A stretch of DNA of 42,772 bases from JBHIDJ01 sp046760105 (GCA_046760105.1 JBHIDJ010000015.1:1-42772); one strand, 5' to 3'; positions 14,674-22,797 are shown, numbered from the stretch's first letter. A program made the numbers and translations. Notes: generated by a model from the letters alone, not told the origin.

Positions 14674-17580
14674 ATGAACCGCAAGAGGTTCGATAAAACC
14701 TACAATCCGCACAGCTTAGAGGAGCGGATCTATAAAACTTGGGAGGCTGGAGGTTACTTCGCCCCGAGCAGTGCGGGCCCCGCTTATTGCATCATGATCC
14801 CACCGCCCAACGTTACGGGCAGCCTGCATATGGGTCATGCGTTTCAAGACACATTGATGGATGCCCTCATCCGCTACCACCGCATGCGTGGCGACAATAC
14901 CCTGTGGCAGGCCGGCACCGACCACGCCGGCATCGCGACACAAATGGTCGTTGAACGGATGCTTGAGGGCGAAGGTAAGTCACGCCACGATTTGGGGCGC
15001 AAGGCCTTTGTCAAACGCGTATGGAAATGGAAAGAGCAGTCTGGCGGCAGGATCACGGAACAGTTGCGGCGCATGGGTGCCTCGCTCGACTGGTCGCGCG
15101 AACGCTTTACCATGAATCCGGATCTGTCGCGCGCAGTTACCGAGGTGTTCGTGCGGCTGCACGACGAGGACCTTATCTATCGCGGAAAACGCCTGGTTAA
15201 CTGGGACCCGGTGCTGCACACAGCGGTCTCCGACCTGGAGGTAATCTCCGAGGAAGAAGACGGCCACCTCTGGTACATACGTTATCCGCTAGTAGGTCGC
15301 CCGGGACATCTGGTGGTCGCGACCACGCGTCCGGAAACGATGTTGGGCGACGCTGCCGTAGCCGTGCACCCTGAGGATGAGCGTTATCGTGCACTGCTAG
15401 GCTCGCTGGTGGAGCTTCCCTTAACCGGGCGCGAGATTCCCATCATTGCAGACGAGTACGTCGATGCTGAGTTCGGTACCGGTTGTCTCAAGATTACTCC
15501 CGCCCATGATTTCAATGACTACGATGTCTGGCTGCGCCACAATGAAAAGCCCGAGCTCAAGGCGGTGCCGCTGAACGGATTGATCAACATCTTTACCGTC
15601 GACGCTCGAATCAAAGCGAGCGACCACGACGATTTCAGCTGGGGACATCGCGCGCCGGACGCGCGCGGCGTCGTGCACGCAGACGAAGAGCTGGCGGGGG
15701 TGGCGACATACCGGCTGATGCCCGAAGCGTATCGCGGCCTAGATCGCTTCGAGGCCCGAGCACGCGTTGTCGACGACCTGAAGTCGAACGGCCTGCTGGA
15801 GAAGGTAGAATCCTACAAGTTCATGGTGCCGCGGGGCGATCGCACGAACGCGGTGATCGAGCCGTTTCTGACGGATCAGTGGTACGTCAAAGCAGGCCCG
15901 CTGGCAGAACCTGCCATCAAGGCCGTGGAGGACGGCCGAATCAAGTTCGTACCCCGCCAGTGGGAGAAGACCTACTTTGAATGGATGCACAATATCCAGG
16001 ACTGGTGCATCTCGCGCCAGCTCTGGTGGGGACACCAAATTCCTGCCTGGTACGACGATGCCGGAAATACCTACGTCGGAATTGACGAAGACACGGTGCG
16101 CCGCAAATACGGCCTCGACGCAGGCGTGAGGCTCGATCAAGATCCAGATGTGCTGGACACGTGGTTCTCCTCCGCTTTGTGGCCATTCTCTACGCTCCAC
16201 TGGCCTAGGTCGACACCTGAGCTCAAAACCTTTTATCCCACCAGCGTACTGGTCACCGGTTTTGACATCATCTTTTTCTGGGTTGCACGCATGATCATGA
16301 TGGGGCTTAAGTTCATGCGGGATGTGCCTTTTCACGAAGTCTACGTGCATGGCTTAGTGCGTGATGCACACGGCGAGAAGATGTCGAAGTCCAAAGGAAA
16401 CATCCTGGACCCACTGGATCTCATCGACGGAATTGACCTAGAAACCTTGGTGCAGAATCGCACCACAGGACTCATGCAGCCAGCCATGGCCCCCAAGATC
16501 GAACAGGCAACGCGCAAGGAGTTTCCAGATGGTATCCCGGCCTACGGTACCGATGCGCTTCGCTTTACGTTCGCCAGCCTCGCCACCCAAGGTCGAGGCA
16601 TAAACTTCGATACGGGACGCATTCAAGGATATCGCAACTTCTGCAACAAGCTCTGGAATGCAGCACGCTACGTGTTAATGAACACAGACGGACACGATTG
16701 CGGCCAGGAGGGCGCAGAGGTCGTGTTGAACGACGCCGACCGTTGGATCATCTCGCGTCTGCAACAAGTTGAAGCCGATGTCGCGTCGGCGATCAAAGGC
16801 TATCGATTTGATCTCATGGCCAATACGCTTTACGGCTTCACCTGGGACGAGTACTGCAGCTGGTACCTGGAGCTGTCCAAGGTGACGCTCAACGACCTCA
16901 AGAGCCCGCCGGCAACGCTGCGGGGTACCCGTCGCACGCTGGTGCGCGTGCTGGAAACCTTGCTGCGTCTGCTGCATCCGATCATGCCTTTTATCACCGA
17001 AGAGATCTGGCAGGAAATCGCTCCCTTGGCGGGCAAACAGGGTGAGACCATTATGTCGCAGCCCTACCCCGAGCCGGAACCAGCTAAAATCGACGAGCAG
17101 GCAATGGCGCAGATGCAGTGGGTCATCGACGTGACCACCGGTGTGCGCAATATACGGGGCGAAATGGACATCACCCCCGGTAGGCGCCTACCGGCGTTGC
17201 TGCAGGACGGCACGGATGACGACCGTCAGCGTCTCAAGACCAGTGCCAACTACATTATTTCACTTGCGGGGTTGGAGTCTCTCGACTGGCTTGAACCAGG
17301 CAATCCAGCCGAGGAATCGGCGACTGCCCTTGTCGGCAACATGAAAGTCCTCGTACCACTGGGATCAGTCATCGACAAGAGGGCAGAAGCACAACGGCTC
17401 ACGCGCGAGCGGCAGAAGGTACGGGAAAACCTCGAGCGCGCCCGCAGCAAGCTTGCCAATCCGAGCTTCGTAGAACGGGCCCCACAGAACATCGTCGAGC
17501 AGGAACGCCAGCGTGTCAGCGAATTCGAAGCGGCGTTGCAAAAGCTTGACGCGCAGCTGGAAAAAATTCGTTCGCTATAA
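14674..17580 (+). CDS. valS: Valyl-tRNA synthetase
   Basis: Class Ia synthetase that charges tRNA-Val and edits misactivated threonine. The 968-aa protein shows the HIGH-type motif PPPNVTGSLHMGHAF near residue 45, the KMSKS loop GEKMSKSKGNILDP near 568, an editing domain with TTRPETMLGD, an anticodon-binding domain, and a C-terminal coiled-coil arm (ERQKVRENLERARSKLANPSF) typical of ValS. The start is ATG 14674, only 15 bases after the T-run of a strong terminator, with a weak ribosome site (GAGA). The gene is followed by a 177-bp inverted-repeat intergenic element. Confidence 0.97.
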   Translation: MNRKRFDKTYNPHSLEERIYKTWEAGGYFAPSSAGPAYCIMIPPPNVTGSLHMGHAFQDTLMDALIRYHRMRGDNTLWQAGTDHAGIATQMVVERMLEGEGKSRHDLGRKAFVKRVWKWKEQSGGRITEQLRRMGASLDWSRERFTMNPDLSRAVTEVFVRLHDEDLIYRGKRLVNWDPVLHTAVSDLEVISEEEDGHLWYIRYPLVGRPGHLVVATTRPETMLGDAAVAVHPEDERYRALLGSLVELPLTGREIPIIADEYVDAEFGTGCLKITPAHDFNDYDVWLRHNEKPELKAVPLNGLINIFTVDARIKASDHDDFSWGHRAPDARGVVHADEELAGVATYRLMPEAYRGLDRFEARARVVDDLKSNGLLEKVESYKFMVPRGDRTNAVIEPFLTDQWYVKAGPLAEPAIKAVEDGRIKFVPRQWEKTYFEWMHNIQDWCISRQLWWGHQIPAWYDDAGNTYVGIDEDTVRRKYGLDAGVRLDQDPDVLDTWFSSALWPFSTLHWPRSTPELKTFYPTSVLVTGFDIIFFWVARMIMMGLKFMRDVPFHEVYVHGLVRDAHGEKMSKSKGNILDPLDLIDGIDLETLVQNRTTGLMQPAMAPKIEQATRKEFPDGIPAYGTDALRFTFASLATQGRGINFDTGRIQGYRNFCNKLWNAARYVLMNTDGHDCGQEGAEVVLNDADRWIISRLQQVEADVASAIKGYRFDLMANTLYGFTWDEYCSWYLELSKVTLNDLKSPPATLRGTRRTLVRVLETLLRLLHPIMPFITEEIWQEIAPLAGKQGETIMSQPYPEPEPAKIDEQAMAQMQWVIDVTTGVRNIRGEMDITPGRRLPALLQDGTDDDRQRLKTSANYIISLAGLESLDWLEPGNPAEESATALVGNMKVLVPLGSVIDKRAEAQRLTRERQKVRENLERARSKLANPSFVERAPQNIVEQERQRVSEFEAALQKLDAQLEKIRSL

Positions 17581-17582
17581 AA

Positions 17583-17747
17583 AAGTGGAAAGTAGCAAGA
17601 AATCACATTCAAGTTACAAGCGACAAGATACAAGTAACAAGCTCAAAGAAGTCCAGTTTCGAAAACGAAATACCAGATAATTAAATGTGTCTGCTTGTAT
17701 CTTGTATCTTTGAACTTGTATATGCCCTTATTTGCTATTTGCCACTT
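17583..17747. repeat. Long imperfect inverted repeat built partly of 7-bp units
   Basis: Left arm 17583-17634 and right arm 17694-17747 are roughly three-quarters complementary over about 53 bp; the loop is 17635-17693. The inner 12 bases ACAAGATACAAG (17623-17634) match CTTGTATCTTGT (17694-17705) exactly. The left side holds five consecutive 7-bp units beginning CAAG (17610-17644); the right side holds three CTTGTAT units and one CTTTGAA (17694-17721). The outer arms pair AAGTGG with CCACTT. The element fills the whole space between convergent valS and rimI. Confidence 0.8.
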
Positions 17748-17757
17748 ATTACTCGTT

Positions 17758-18240
17758 TTATACGTTCATTTGGACGCTTAGGTCTCGGGCTAAAACGAGT
17801 GCGTCTTCCCGTCCGCGTCGTGCTGGATAATAGTTCTTGCGCAAACCGATCTCGTTGAAACCCAATCGCGTATAAAGCCGATACGCGGCATCGTTTGATA
17901 CCCTTACCTCAAGCAGCGCTACGCCAACGTCCTTGTGGTGCGCAACCCCCAACAAATGACCAATCAGCTTGGTACCCAAGCTGTGGTTTCGGTATTGCGG
18001 ATGGATACAGATGTTGAGCAGGTGACATTCACCGGTCACCACCGACATTATCCCGTAGCCAAGCAGGCCAGGGCCGTTGTCGTACACGCGACAGTAGTAA
18101 CCCGCCCGCAAACAGTCGCGGAAGATCGCTTCGGTCCAAGGGAACTCATAGGACGCGTGCTCGATCGCCATGACTGCACGCAGGTCGGCTTCCCGCATCG
18201 CGCGAAGCGCTGGCAGCGACTGTGAGATGACGGCACTCAC
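17758..18240 (-). CDS. rimI: Ribosomal-protein-alanine N-acetyltransferase RimI-like (GNAT)
   Basis: GNAT-family acetyltransferase that in enterics acetylates the N terminus of ribosomal protein S18. The 160-aa product shows the fold in order: N-terminal MREADLRAVMAIEHASYEFPWTE, a LLNICIHPQYR strand before the acetyl-CoA loop, LLEVRVSNDAAYRLYTRLGFNEIG, and RKNYYPARRGREDAL, which is characteristic of RimI. The acetyl-CoA loop reads RNHSLG rather than the usual R/Q-x-x-G-x-G, so the first Gly is Ser. The start is taken as GTG 18240 overlapping the udg stop (GTGA); a longer frame begins at 18270 inside udg. Confidence 0.88.
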   Translation of the reverse strand: MSAVISQSLPALRAMREADLRAVMAIEHASYEFPWTEAIFRDCLRAGYYCRVYDNGPGLLGYGIMSVVTGECHLLNICIHPQYRNHSLGTKLIGHLLGVAHHKDVGVALLEVRVSNDAAYRLYTRLGFNEIGLRKNYYPARRGREDALVLARDLSVQMNV

Positions 18241-19001
18241 AGCTCGCCCACGATGGACCTGGCGAGGCACAAGTCATCCCACGCCTTGCGCTTATCCAAG
18301 GGGGAACGCAACAAATAAGCTGGATGATAGGTTGCGACCAACGGGATCGTATGATAGCTAAAACGGCGACCACGCAGTCTGCTCAAGGGCAAGTCGGTCT
18401 TTAGCAGGCTGTGGGCGGCATGGCGGCCAAGGGCGAGAATGATGCGTGGGCTAATTAATTCGATCTGCCGCAAAAGATACGGCTCGCAGCACTCGACCTC
18501 TTCGATCTGTGGATCGCGGTTGTTCGGCGGGCGGCATTTCAAGACGTTGGCGATATAGACATCCTCGCGCTTCAACCCGATCGCAGACAACATGGCGTTG
18601 AGCAACTGGCCCGCGCGCCCGACAAATGGCTCCCCTTGACGATCCTCTTCCAAACCCGGGGCCTCGCCCACAAACATCCAGTCGGCATCGTGGCAGCCTA
18701 CACCGAACACAGTTTGCGTGCGTGATTTATGCAAAGGGCATTTAACACACTCGCGCACGACATTCCGCAGCGCATCCCAGTCCAGAGAAACAACGTCTGG
18801 CGTCGTCGCGGAAGAAGAGGTCTGCAATGAAGTGGGAGTCGCCCCAAGGCTTTGGGTCTCGGCAGATGAGTCCACAGCGGTGGTAGTTTCATCCGCTGTC
18901 GGAGCACGCTTCCCCGATCTTGGCTCAGCCACACGCGACTCCCATAGGTCGATCCCCATGGCCTCAAGGTATTGCCTGCGCACCGCCTCGCGACGATCCA
19001 T
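18237..19001 (-). CDS. Uracil-DNA glycosylase, family 4 (Fe-S type)
   Basis: Removes uracil from DNA in base excision repair. The C-terminal ~170 residues match family 4/5 UDG with the polymerase-like annotation often seen. Motifs are CVKCPLHKSRTQTVFG, GEAPGLEEDRQGEPFVG (active-site motif 1), KCRPPNNRDP, and HPAYLLR (motif 2). The four iron-sulfur cysteines are CxxC, the Cys of LKCRPP, and a Cys in EVECCEP. The first ~80 residues are a low-complexity Ser/Thr/Ala extension after an N-terminal MDRREAVRRQYLEAMGIDLW helix, a pattern common in gammaproteobacterial members. It is coupled to rimI by overlap. Confidence 0.9.
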   Translation of the reverse strand: MDRREAVRRQYLEAMGIDLWESRVAEPRSGKRAPTADETTTAVDSSAETQSLGATPTSLQTSSSATTPDVVSLDWDALRNVVRECVKCPLHKSRTQTVFGVGCHDADWMFVGEAPGLEEDRQGEPFVGRAGQLLNAMLSAIGLKREDVYIANVLKCRPPNNRDPQIEEVECCEPYLLRQIELISPRIILALGRHAAHSLLKTDLPLSRLRGRRFSYHTIPLVATYHPAYLLRSPLDKRKAWDDLCLARSIVGEL

Positions 19002-19180
19002 GGCACTAGCATACCGGGCGATAGTGGCAATACAAACCCCCCCTTCCCCACCTTCCTCGCTGACCTCCCCGATGCAGGGGGGAGGGAAACAGTAGCGAGG
19101 CTGCGCGAGGCATTTAAACGTTAAATGTGCCTAGACCTTAAACACACTCGGCCTATGTGCTAGGCATGCTGTGACTTCGT

Positions 19181-19189
19181 TGCTATGAT
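19181..19189 (+). promoter_or_regulatory. Candidate extended -10 promoter for the small membrane protein
   Basis: TGC-TATGAT at 19181-19189 is an extended -10 element (TGn plus five of six bases of TATAAT), about 30 bases before the ATG at 19220. No good -35 is visible, which extended -10 promoters can tolerate. The rest of 19002-19180 shows no gene. Confidence 0.45.
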
Positions 19190-19219
19190 GTATTTCCCGT
19201 TCACTCCTGGGCACCTACC

Positions 19220-19474
19220 ATGAAAGCTAAACTCAAGACGTTTATCTTCGGCCTGCTCATCGGGGTGCTTATTTCCTTTCCGCTGGGCATAAACTTTGGT
19301 CGAGGTGCAGCCCTATTTAGTAATCCGTTTGCGGAGCGTGACGTCCAGCAGGAACTCGGCGAAAGAATGAAGGAAGGGACCGGGAAGGTGGCCGAAAAGG
19401 TTAAGGAAGGGACCGAGAAGATGCTGGAGGATGCGAAGGAAAAGATTCACGAAGTCACTAAACCGGCAGAATAA
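19220..19474 (+). CDS. Small membrane-anchored protein with an amphipathic repeat tail
   Basis: 84 aa, function not recognised. An N-terminal hydrophobic segment (FIFGLLIGVLISFPLGINFG, about residues 8-27) is flanked by Lys on the inside, suggesting one membrane anchor. The rest is a highly charged helix with an 11-residue repeat: MKEGTGKVAEK followed by VKEGTEKMLED, then AKEKIHE. The DNA shows the same 33-bp direct repeat (AAGGAAGGGAC at 19370 and 19403). The 11-mer pattern resembles LEA-like or YtxH-type stress proteins (inference from pattern only). It has its own promoter candidate and terminator, so it is probably monocistronic. Confidence 0.75.
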   Translation: MKAKLKTFIFGLLIGVLISFPLGINFGRGAALFSNPFAERDVQQELGERMKEGTGKVAEKVKEGTEKMLEDAKEKIHEVTKPAE

Positions 19475-19482
19475 CCAAAATA

Positions 19483-19509
19483 AAGGGCGCACATGGGCGC
19501 CCTTCTTTT
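19483..19509. terminator. Bidirectional intrinsic terminator
   Basis: AAGGGCGC (19483-19490) pairs with GCGCCCTT (19497-19504) over an ACATGG loop. On + the stem is followed by CTTTTG; on - by TTTATTTT. It can end both the small membrane protein (+) and leuA (-). Confidence 0.85.
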
Positions 19510-19528
19510 GCCTCGTCGTCGCGTTCCC

Positions 19529-21076
19529 CTATATCGGTTGGCCTGACTGCGGATGGGTGCGCACGGTTGGTGACTCGAGCTTATTCAACGCGTTCACATA
19601 GGCCTTCGCCGAGGCGATCACGATATCGGTATCCGCCCCGTGGCCGTTGACGATGCGACCAGCCTTCTCTAAGCGTACCGTCACTTCCCCCTGCGAGTCT
19701 GTACCGCTCGTAATGTTGCTGACCGAATAGAGCTGAAGCTCGCTGCCACTCCGGACGACGCTGTCAATCGCCTTATAGGCGGCGTCCACCGGTCCGCTCC
19801 CTTCCGCACTGGCCTGCTTTTCCTCACCGTTTACGGTGAGCGCAACCGAGGCGTGTGGGGTCTCACCGGTCTGGATAGAAACCTTGAGTGACACAAGCCT
19901 TAAATGCTCATCGGCGTGCTCAAGTCCTTCCGCCGTCACCAGCGCTTGCAGGTCTTCGTCAAAGATCTCATGCTTCTTATCAGCCAAGTCCTTGAATCGG
20001 GAAAACGCCGAATTGAGCTGTTCCTCGGTCTTGAATTCGATACCGAGTGCTGCGAGACGCTGGCGGAAGGCGTTGCGTCCGGAATGCTTCCCCAGCACCA
20101 TGCGGTTCGCTGCCCAGCCCACATCTTCGGCGCGCATGATTTCATACGTTTCACGCTTCTTGATCACCCCGTCTTGGTGAATGCCCGCTTCATGGGCAAA
20201 GGCGTTAGCCCCGACGATGGCCTTGTTGGGCTGCACCGGGAAGCCCGTGATGTTCGATACCAGGCGGCTTGCAGGCACGATTTGGGTGCTGTCGATGCGG
20301 GTATCACAGGGAAACACATCCTGACGCGTGCGAACCGCCATGACGATCTCTTCCAGCGATGCATTGCCAGCACGCTCACCGAGACCATTGATGGTGCACT
20401 CCACTTGACGCGCCCCTTGCGTCACCGCAGCCAGCGAATTGGCGACCGCAAGCCCCAAGTCGTTGTGGCAATGTACCGACCACACCGCCTTGTCAGAGTT
20501 GGGGACACGTTCCATCAATTCAGCAATGAGCGCGCCGAATTGATCCGGTAGGTTATAGCCGACAGTATCGGGGATATTGACCGTCCCCGCACCGGCATCG
20601 ATCGCCGCCTCCAGCACCCGGCAAAGAAAATCAGTTTCCGAGCGCCCCGCATCCTCGGGCGAAAATTCCACATCCTCGGCATAACGCCGTGCCCGCTTGA
20701 CCGCTAATATGGCGTGTTCCACCACTTCGTCGGGCTGCATGCGCAGTTTATCTCGCATGTGGATGGGTGAGGTAGCGATAAACGTATGGATACGTCCGGA
20801 CCTCGCTGGCTTAATGGCCTCACCGGCCCGGTCGATGTCACCTCCCACAGCTCGCGCTAATGCGCAGACGGTGCTATCGGTCACAGTCTCAGCCACCGTT
20901 TTAACGGCCTCGAGGTCACCGGGGCTCGCCGCAGGAAATCCCGCCTCGATGATATCCACCTGCATCTTCTCCAAGACCTTAGCGATGCGCACCTTCTCGT
21001 CGCGTGTCATCGACGCGCCCGGGCTCTGTTCCCCGTCGCGCAAGGTGGTATCGAAAATTATCAAGTGTTCGCTCAT
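19529..21076 (-). CDS. leuA: 2-isopropylmalate synthase
   Basis: First committed step of leucine synthesis: condensation of 2-ketoisovalerate with acetyl-CoA, feedback-inhibited by leucine. The 515-aa protein has DTTLRDGEQSPG at the N terminus, the metal-binding VHCHNDLGLA, NGLGERAGNASLEE, and a C-terminal LeuA allosteric domain (from about residue 390) that binds leucine. ATG 21076 has a good ribosome site (GGAGAGG, eight bases upstream). It is separated from pssA by a 272-bp leader that encodes a leucine-rich peptide. It shares the block with ilvIHC, which supply its substrate; leuBCD are not in the window. Confidence 0.97.
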   Translation of the reverse strand: MSEHLIIFDTTLRDGEQSPGASMTRDEKVRIAKVLEKMQVDIIEAGFPAASPGDLEAVKTVAETVTDSTVCALARAVGGDIDRAGEAIKPARSGRIHTFIATSPIHMRDKLRMQPDEVVEHAILAVKRARRYAEDVEFSPEDAGRSETDFLCRVLEAAIDAGAGTVNIPDTVGYNLPDQFGALIAELMERVPNSDKAVWSVHCHNDLGLAVANSLAAVTQGARQVECTINGLGERAGNASLEEIVMAVRTRQDVFPCDTRIDSTQIVPASRLVSNITGFPVQPNKAIVGANAFAHEAGIHQDGVIKKRETYEIMRAEDVGWAANRMVLGKHSGRNAFRQRLAALGIEFKTEEQLNSAFSRFKDLADKKHEIFDEDLQALVTAEGLEHADEHLRLVSLKVSIQTGETPHASVALTVNGEEKQASAEGSGPVDAAYKAIDSVVRSGSELQLYSVSNITSGTDSQGEVTVRLEKAGRIVNGHGADTDIVIASAKAYVNALNKLESPTVRTHPQSGQPI

Positions 21077-21170
21077 GTTGTGTCCTCTCCACCAATGGGC
21101 ATGACTCCAGCAGGAACCAGCCTACAGACTTTATACAAAACCAACGAGTTGAATGAGATGTAGAGTATTG

Positions 21171-21186
21171 TGCGCCTAGCGGCGCA
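21171..21186 (-). promoter_or_regulatory. Stem-loop across the leu leader stop codon
   Basis: In the transcript, TGCGCC-GCTA-GGCGCA forms a perfect six-pair hairpin spanning the last Arg codons and the TAG of the leader peptide. No T-run follows, so it would be a pause or an alternative structure rather than a terminator. I found no canonical terminator in the 99 bases to leuA. Confidence 0.45.
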
Positions 21187-21274
21187 GCAGCAGGGCAAGC
21201 AGAAGGAAGGAATGAGTGGACGAACCGAGGCCGTCAGCGAGGACGCGTGGCCATATCTGTGTAGCGTTTACCAT
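21176..21274 (-). CDS. Leucine-rich leader peptide of leuA (LeuL-like)
   Basis: A 32-codon open frame from ATG 21274 to TAG at 21176, ending 99 bases before leuA. The peptide starts MVNATQIWPRVL and ends SFLLLALLLRR: six of seven residues at 24-30 are Leu (codons CTT, CTG, CTT, GCC, CTG, CTG, CTG), and eight of 32 are Leu overall. This is the hallmark of a ribosome-mediated attenuation leader, as in the enteric leu operon, whose sequence differs. When leucyl-tRNA is scarce the ribosome would stall on the Leu run. The ribosome-binding site is weak. Sequence and position are directly seen; function is inferred. Confidence 0.72.
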   Translation of the reverse strand: MVNATQIWPRVLADGLGSSTHSFLLLALLLRR

Positions 21275-21295
21275 TGTGATTCAGTCCGTTCGCAC

Positions 21296-21324
21296 TCGGG
21301 TACACTGTCTGTACCGGATGTCAA
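21296..21324 (-). promoter_or_regulatory. Candidate leuA promoter with operator-like dyad
   Basis: Reading on -, a perfect -35 TTGACA lies at 21319-21324. The -10 at normal spacing is poor (ACCCGA, 21296-21301), suggesting a need for activation or an unusual promoter. A perfect dyad GGTACA-N5-TGTACC at 21299-21315 fills the spacer, where a regulator could bind. Transcription would start about 15-20 bases before the leader peptide ATG. Confidence 0.5.
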
Positions 21325-21348
21325 TAGTAAACCGTCGTGCCGCAAAAT

Positions 21349-22146
21349 TCAAAGCCTTTTCGGCTGTTCTGTCCGCCGCTGCGTGTGCGCGGCCCGCCTA
21401 ACTTGCAGCCGCCTCCAACCCGCGGCAACCGGCCCGGACGCTGCATACGCGAGAAAAGCGATGAACAACACCTGCGGTGGATCCAGGAATACGAGCACAA
21501 AAACCAGCGGCACCACCAACACCGCCATAAACGGTACCCGTCCCTTGAGATCCAGGTCCTTAAAGCTGCGGTAGCGGATATTGCTGACCATGAGGCCCCC
21601 CGCCAGCACCGTGACAATCATGGCTACAATACTGATCTCTTTGCCTGGCACACCGTAACTGTGCAGGACCCAGACAAAGGCCATGAGTAGGCCGGCGGCC
21701 GCTGGGATCGGCAATCCCTGGAAATAACGTTTGTCCTGCGATGCTAGTTGGGTATTGAAACGGGCCAATCGCAGGGCACCACAGGCAGCGTAAACGAAGG
21801 CTGCGAGCCAGCCGAGTTTGCCCATACCCGACAACGCCCATTCGTACATCACCAGTGCGGGGGTCAAACCGAACGACACTACATCCACCAGACTGTCATA
21901 CTCGGCCCCGAAATCGCTTTCCGTGCGCGTCCAACGCGCCACCCGTCCATCCAGCGCATCCATGATCATGGCAATGAACACCGCGAGTGGCGCATAATCG
22001 AAATTACCGTTCATCGCTTGGACGATGGCAAAGAAGCCAGCAAAAAGGCCGGCCGTCGTGAACAGATTGGGCAGGATATAAATGCCCTTGCGCCGCTCCT
22101 CTCCGGACCTTTTCTGGCGTCTTTTACGAAACGCTTTCGCTTTCAT
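21349..22146 (-). CDS. pssA: CDP-diacylglycerol--serine O-phosphatidyltransferase
   Basis: Makes phosphatidylserine from CDP-diacylglycerol and serine in the membrane. The 265-aa integral membrane protein contains the full CDP-alcohol phosphotransferase motif DG-x2-AR-x8-G-x3-D-x3-D in LDGRVARWTRTESDFG and AEYDSLVD. About seven or eight membrane helices follow a very basic N terminus (KAKAFRKRRQKRSGEERRKG). It is the membrane (type II) enzyme, not the soluble E. coli type. It starts three bases after psd, which acts on its product, so the two complete phosphatidylethanolamine synthesis. Confidence 0.95.
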   Translation of the reverse strand: MKAKAFRKRRQKRSGEERRKGIYILPNLFTTAGLFAGFFAIVQAMNGNFDYAPLAVFIAMIMDALDGRVARWTRTESDFGAEYDSLVDVVSFGLTPALVMYEWALSGMGKLGWLAAFVYAACGALRLARFNTQLASQDKRYFQGLPIPAAAGLLMAFVWVLHSYGVPGKEISIVAMIVTVLAGGLMVSNIRYRSFKDLDLKGRVPFMAVLVVPLVFVLVFLDPPQVLFIAFLAYAASGPVAAGWRRLQVRRAAHTQRRTEQPKRL

Positions 22147-22149
22147 GAT

Positions 22150-22797
22150 TCAATGGACGAGACACGCAATAATGTCACTGCCCGCTTTAACCTTGTCGCC
22201 CAGGGAGGCCTTAATCTGGCTATTCGCAGGTATATAAACATCAACACGCGACCCGAAGCGAATAAAGCCATAACGCTCACCCTGGGCAATACGTTCACCA
22301 GGCTGCTTATCACAGAGTATACGTCGGGCGAGCAGCCCGGCAACCTGTACGACAACGACATCGTCGCCTTCGTCGGTCTGAATCCAGAGGGCATTGCGCT
22401 CATTGTGATCTGATGCCTTTTCGAGCGCGGCATTGAAGAAACTGCCGGGGTGGTGCCAACGTTCCATGACCTTGCCCTCGGTGGGACTTCGATTCACGTG
22501 GGCGTTGAAAACGTTCATGAAAACACTCACGCGTCTTGCCGGACGTTTCAGGTAAGGGTCGTGCGCATCACCCACTGTGACCACTCGCCCATCGGCTGGG
22601 CACACGATGCCGAGCGGCGCCGCCGGAATGCTTCGAGGGGGGTCACGGAAGAACTGTAGAACAAATACGAAGACAAGCCACAGCGGCAACGCCCATAGCC
22701 AACCCAGATTGTAATGCACAATAAGCGCCGCCGCCCCGGTAACGGCAATGTGCACCCAACCCTCACGGGCTAGGATTGGCTGCCTGCCCTTAGCCAT
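22150..22797 (-). CDS. psd: Phosphatidylserine decarboxylase proenzyme (short form)
   Basis: Decarboxylates phosphatidylserine to phosphatidylethanolamine using a pyruvoyl group formed by self-cleavage. The 215-aa protein is of the short type related to archaeal enzymes. After an N-terminal hydrophobic hairpin (about residues 15-48) come PADGRVV, SVFMNVFNAHVNRSP and, near the C terminus, RFGSRVDVY, where the Gly-Ser bond is the expected cleavage site and the Ser becomes pyruvoyl. It sits 33 bases after ilvC and just before pssA, a common gammaproteobacterial order. Confidence 0.94.
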   Translation of the reverse strand: MAKGRQPILAREGWVHIAVTGAAALIVHYNLGWLWALPLWLVFVFVLQFFRDPPRSIPAAPLGIVCPADGRVVTVGDAHDPYLKRPARRVSVFMNVFNAHVNRSPTEGKVMERWHHPGSFFNAALEKASDHNERNALWIQTDEGDDVVVVQVAGLLARRILCDKQPGERIAQGERYGFIRFGSRVDVYIPANSQIKASLGDKVKAGSDIIACLVH

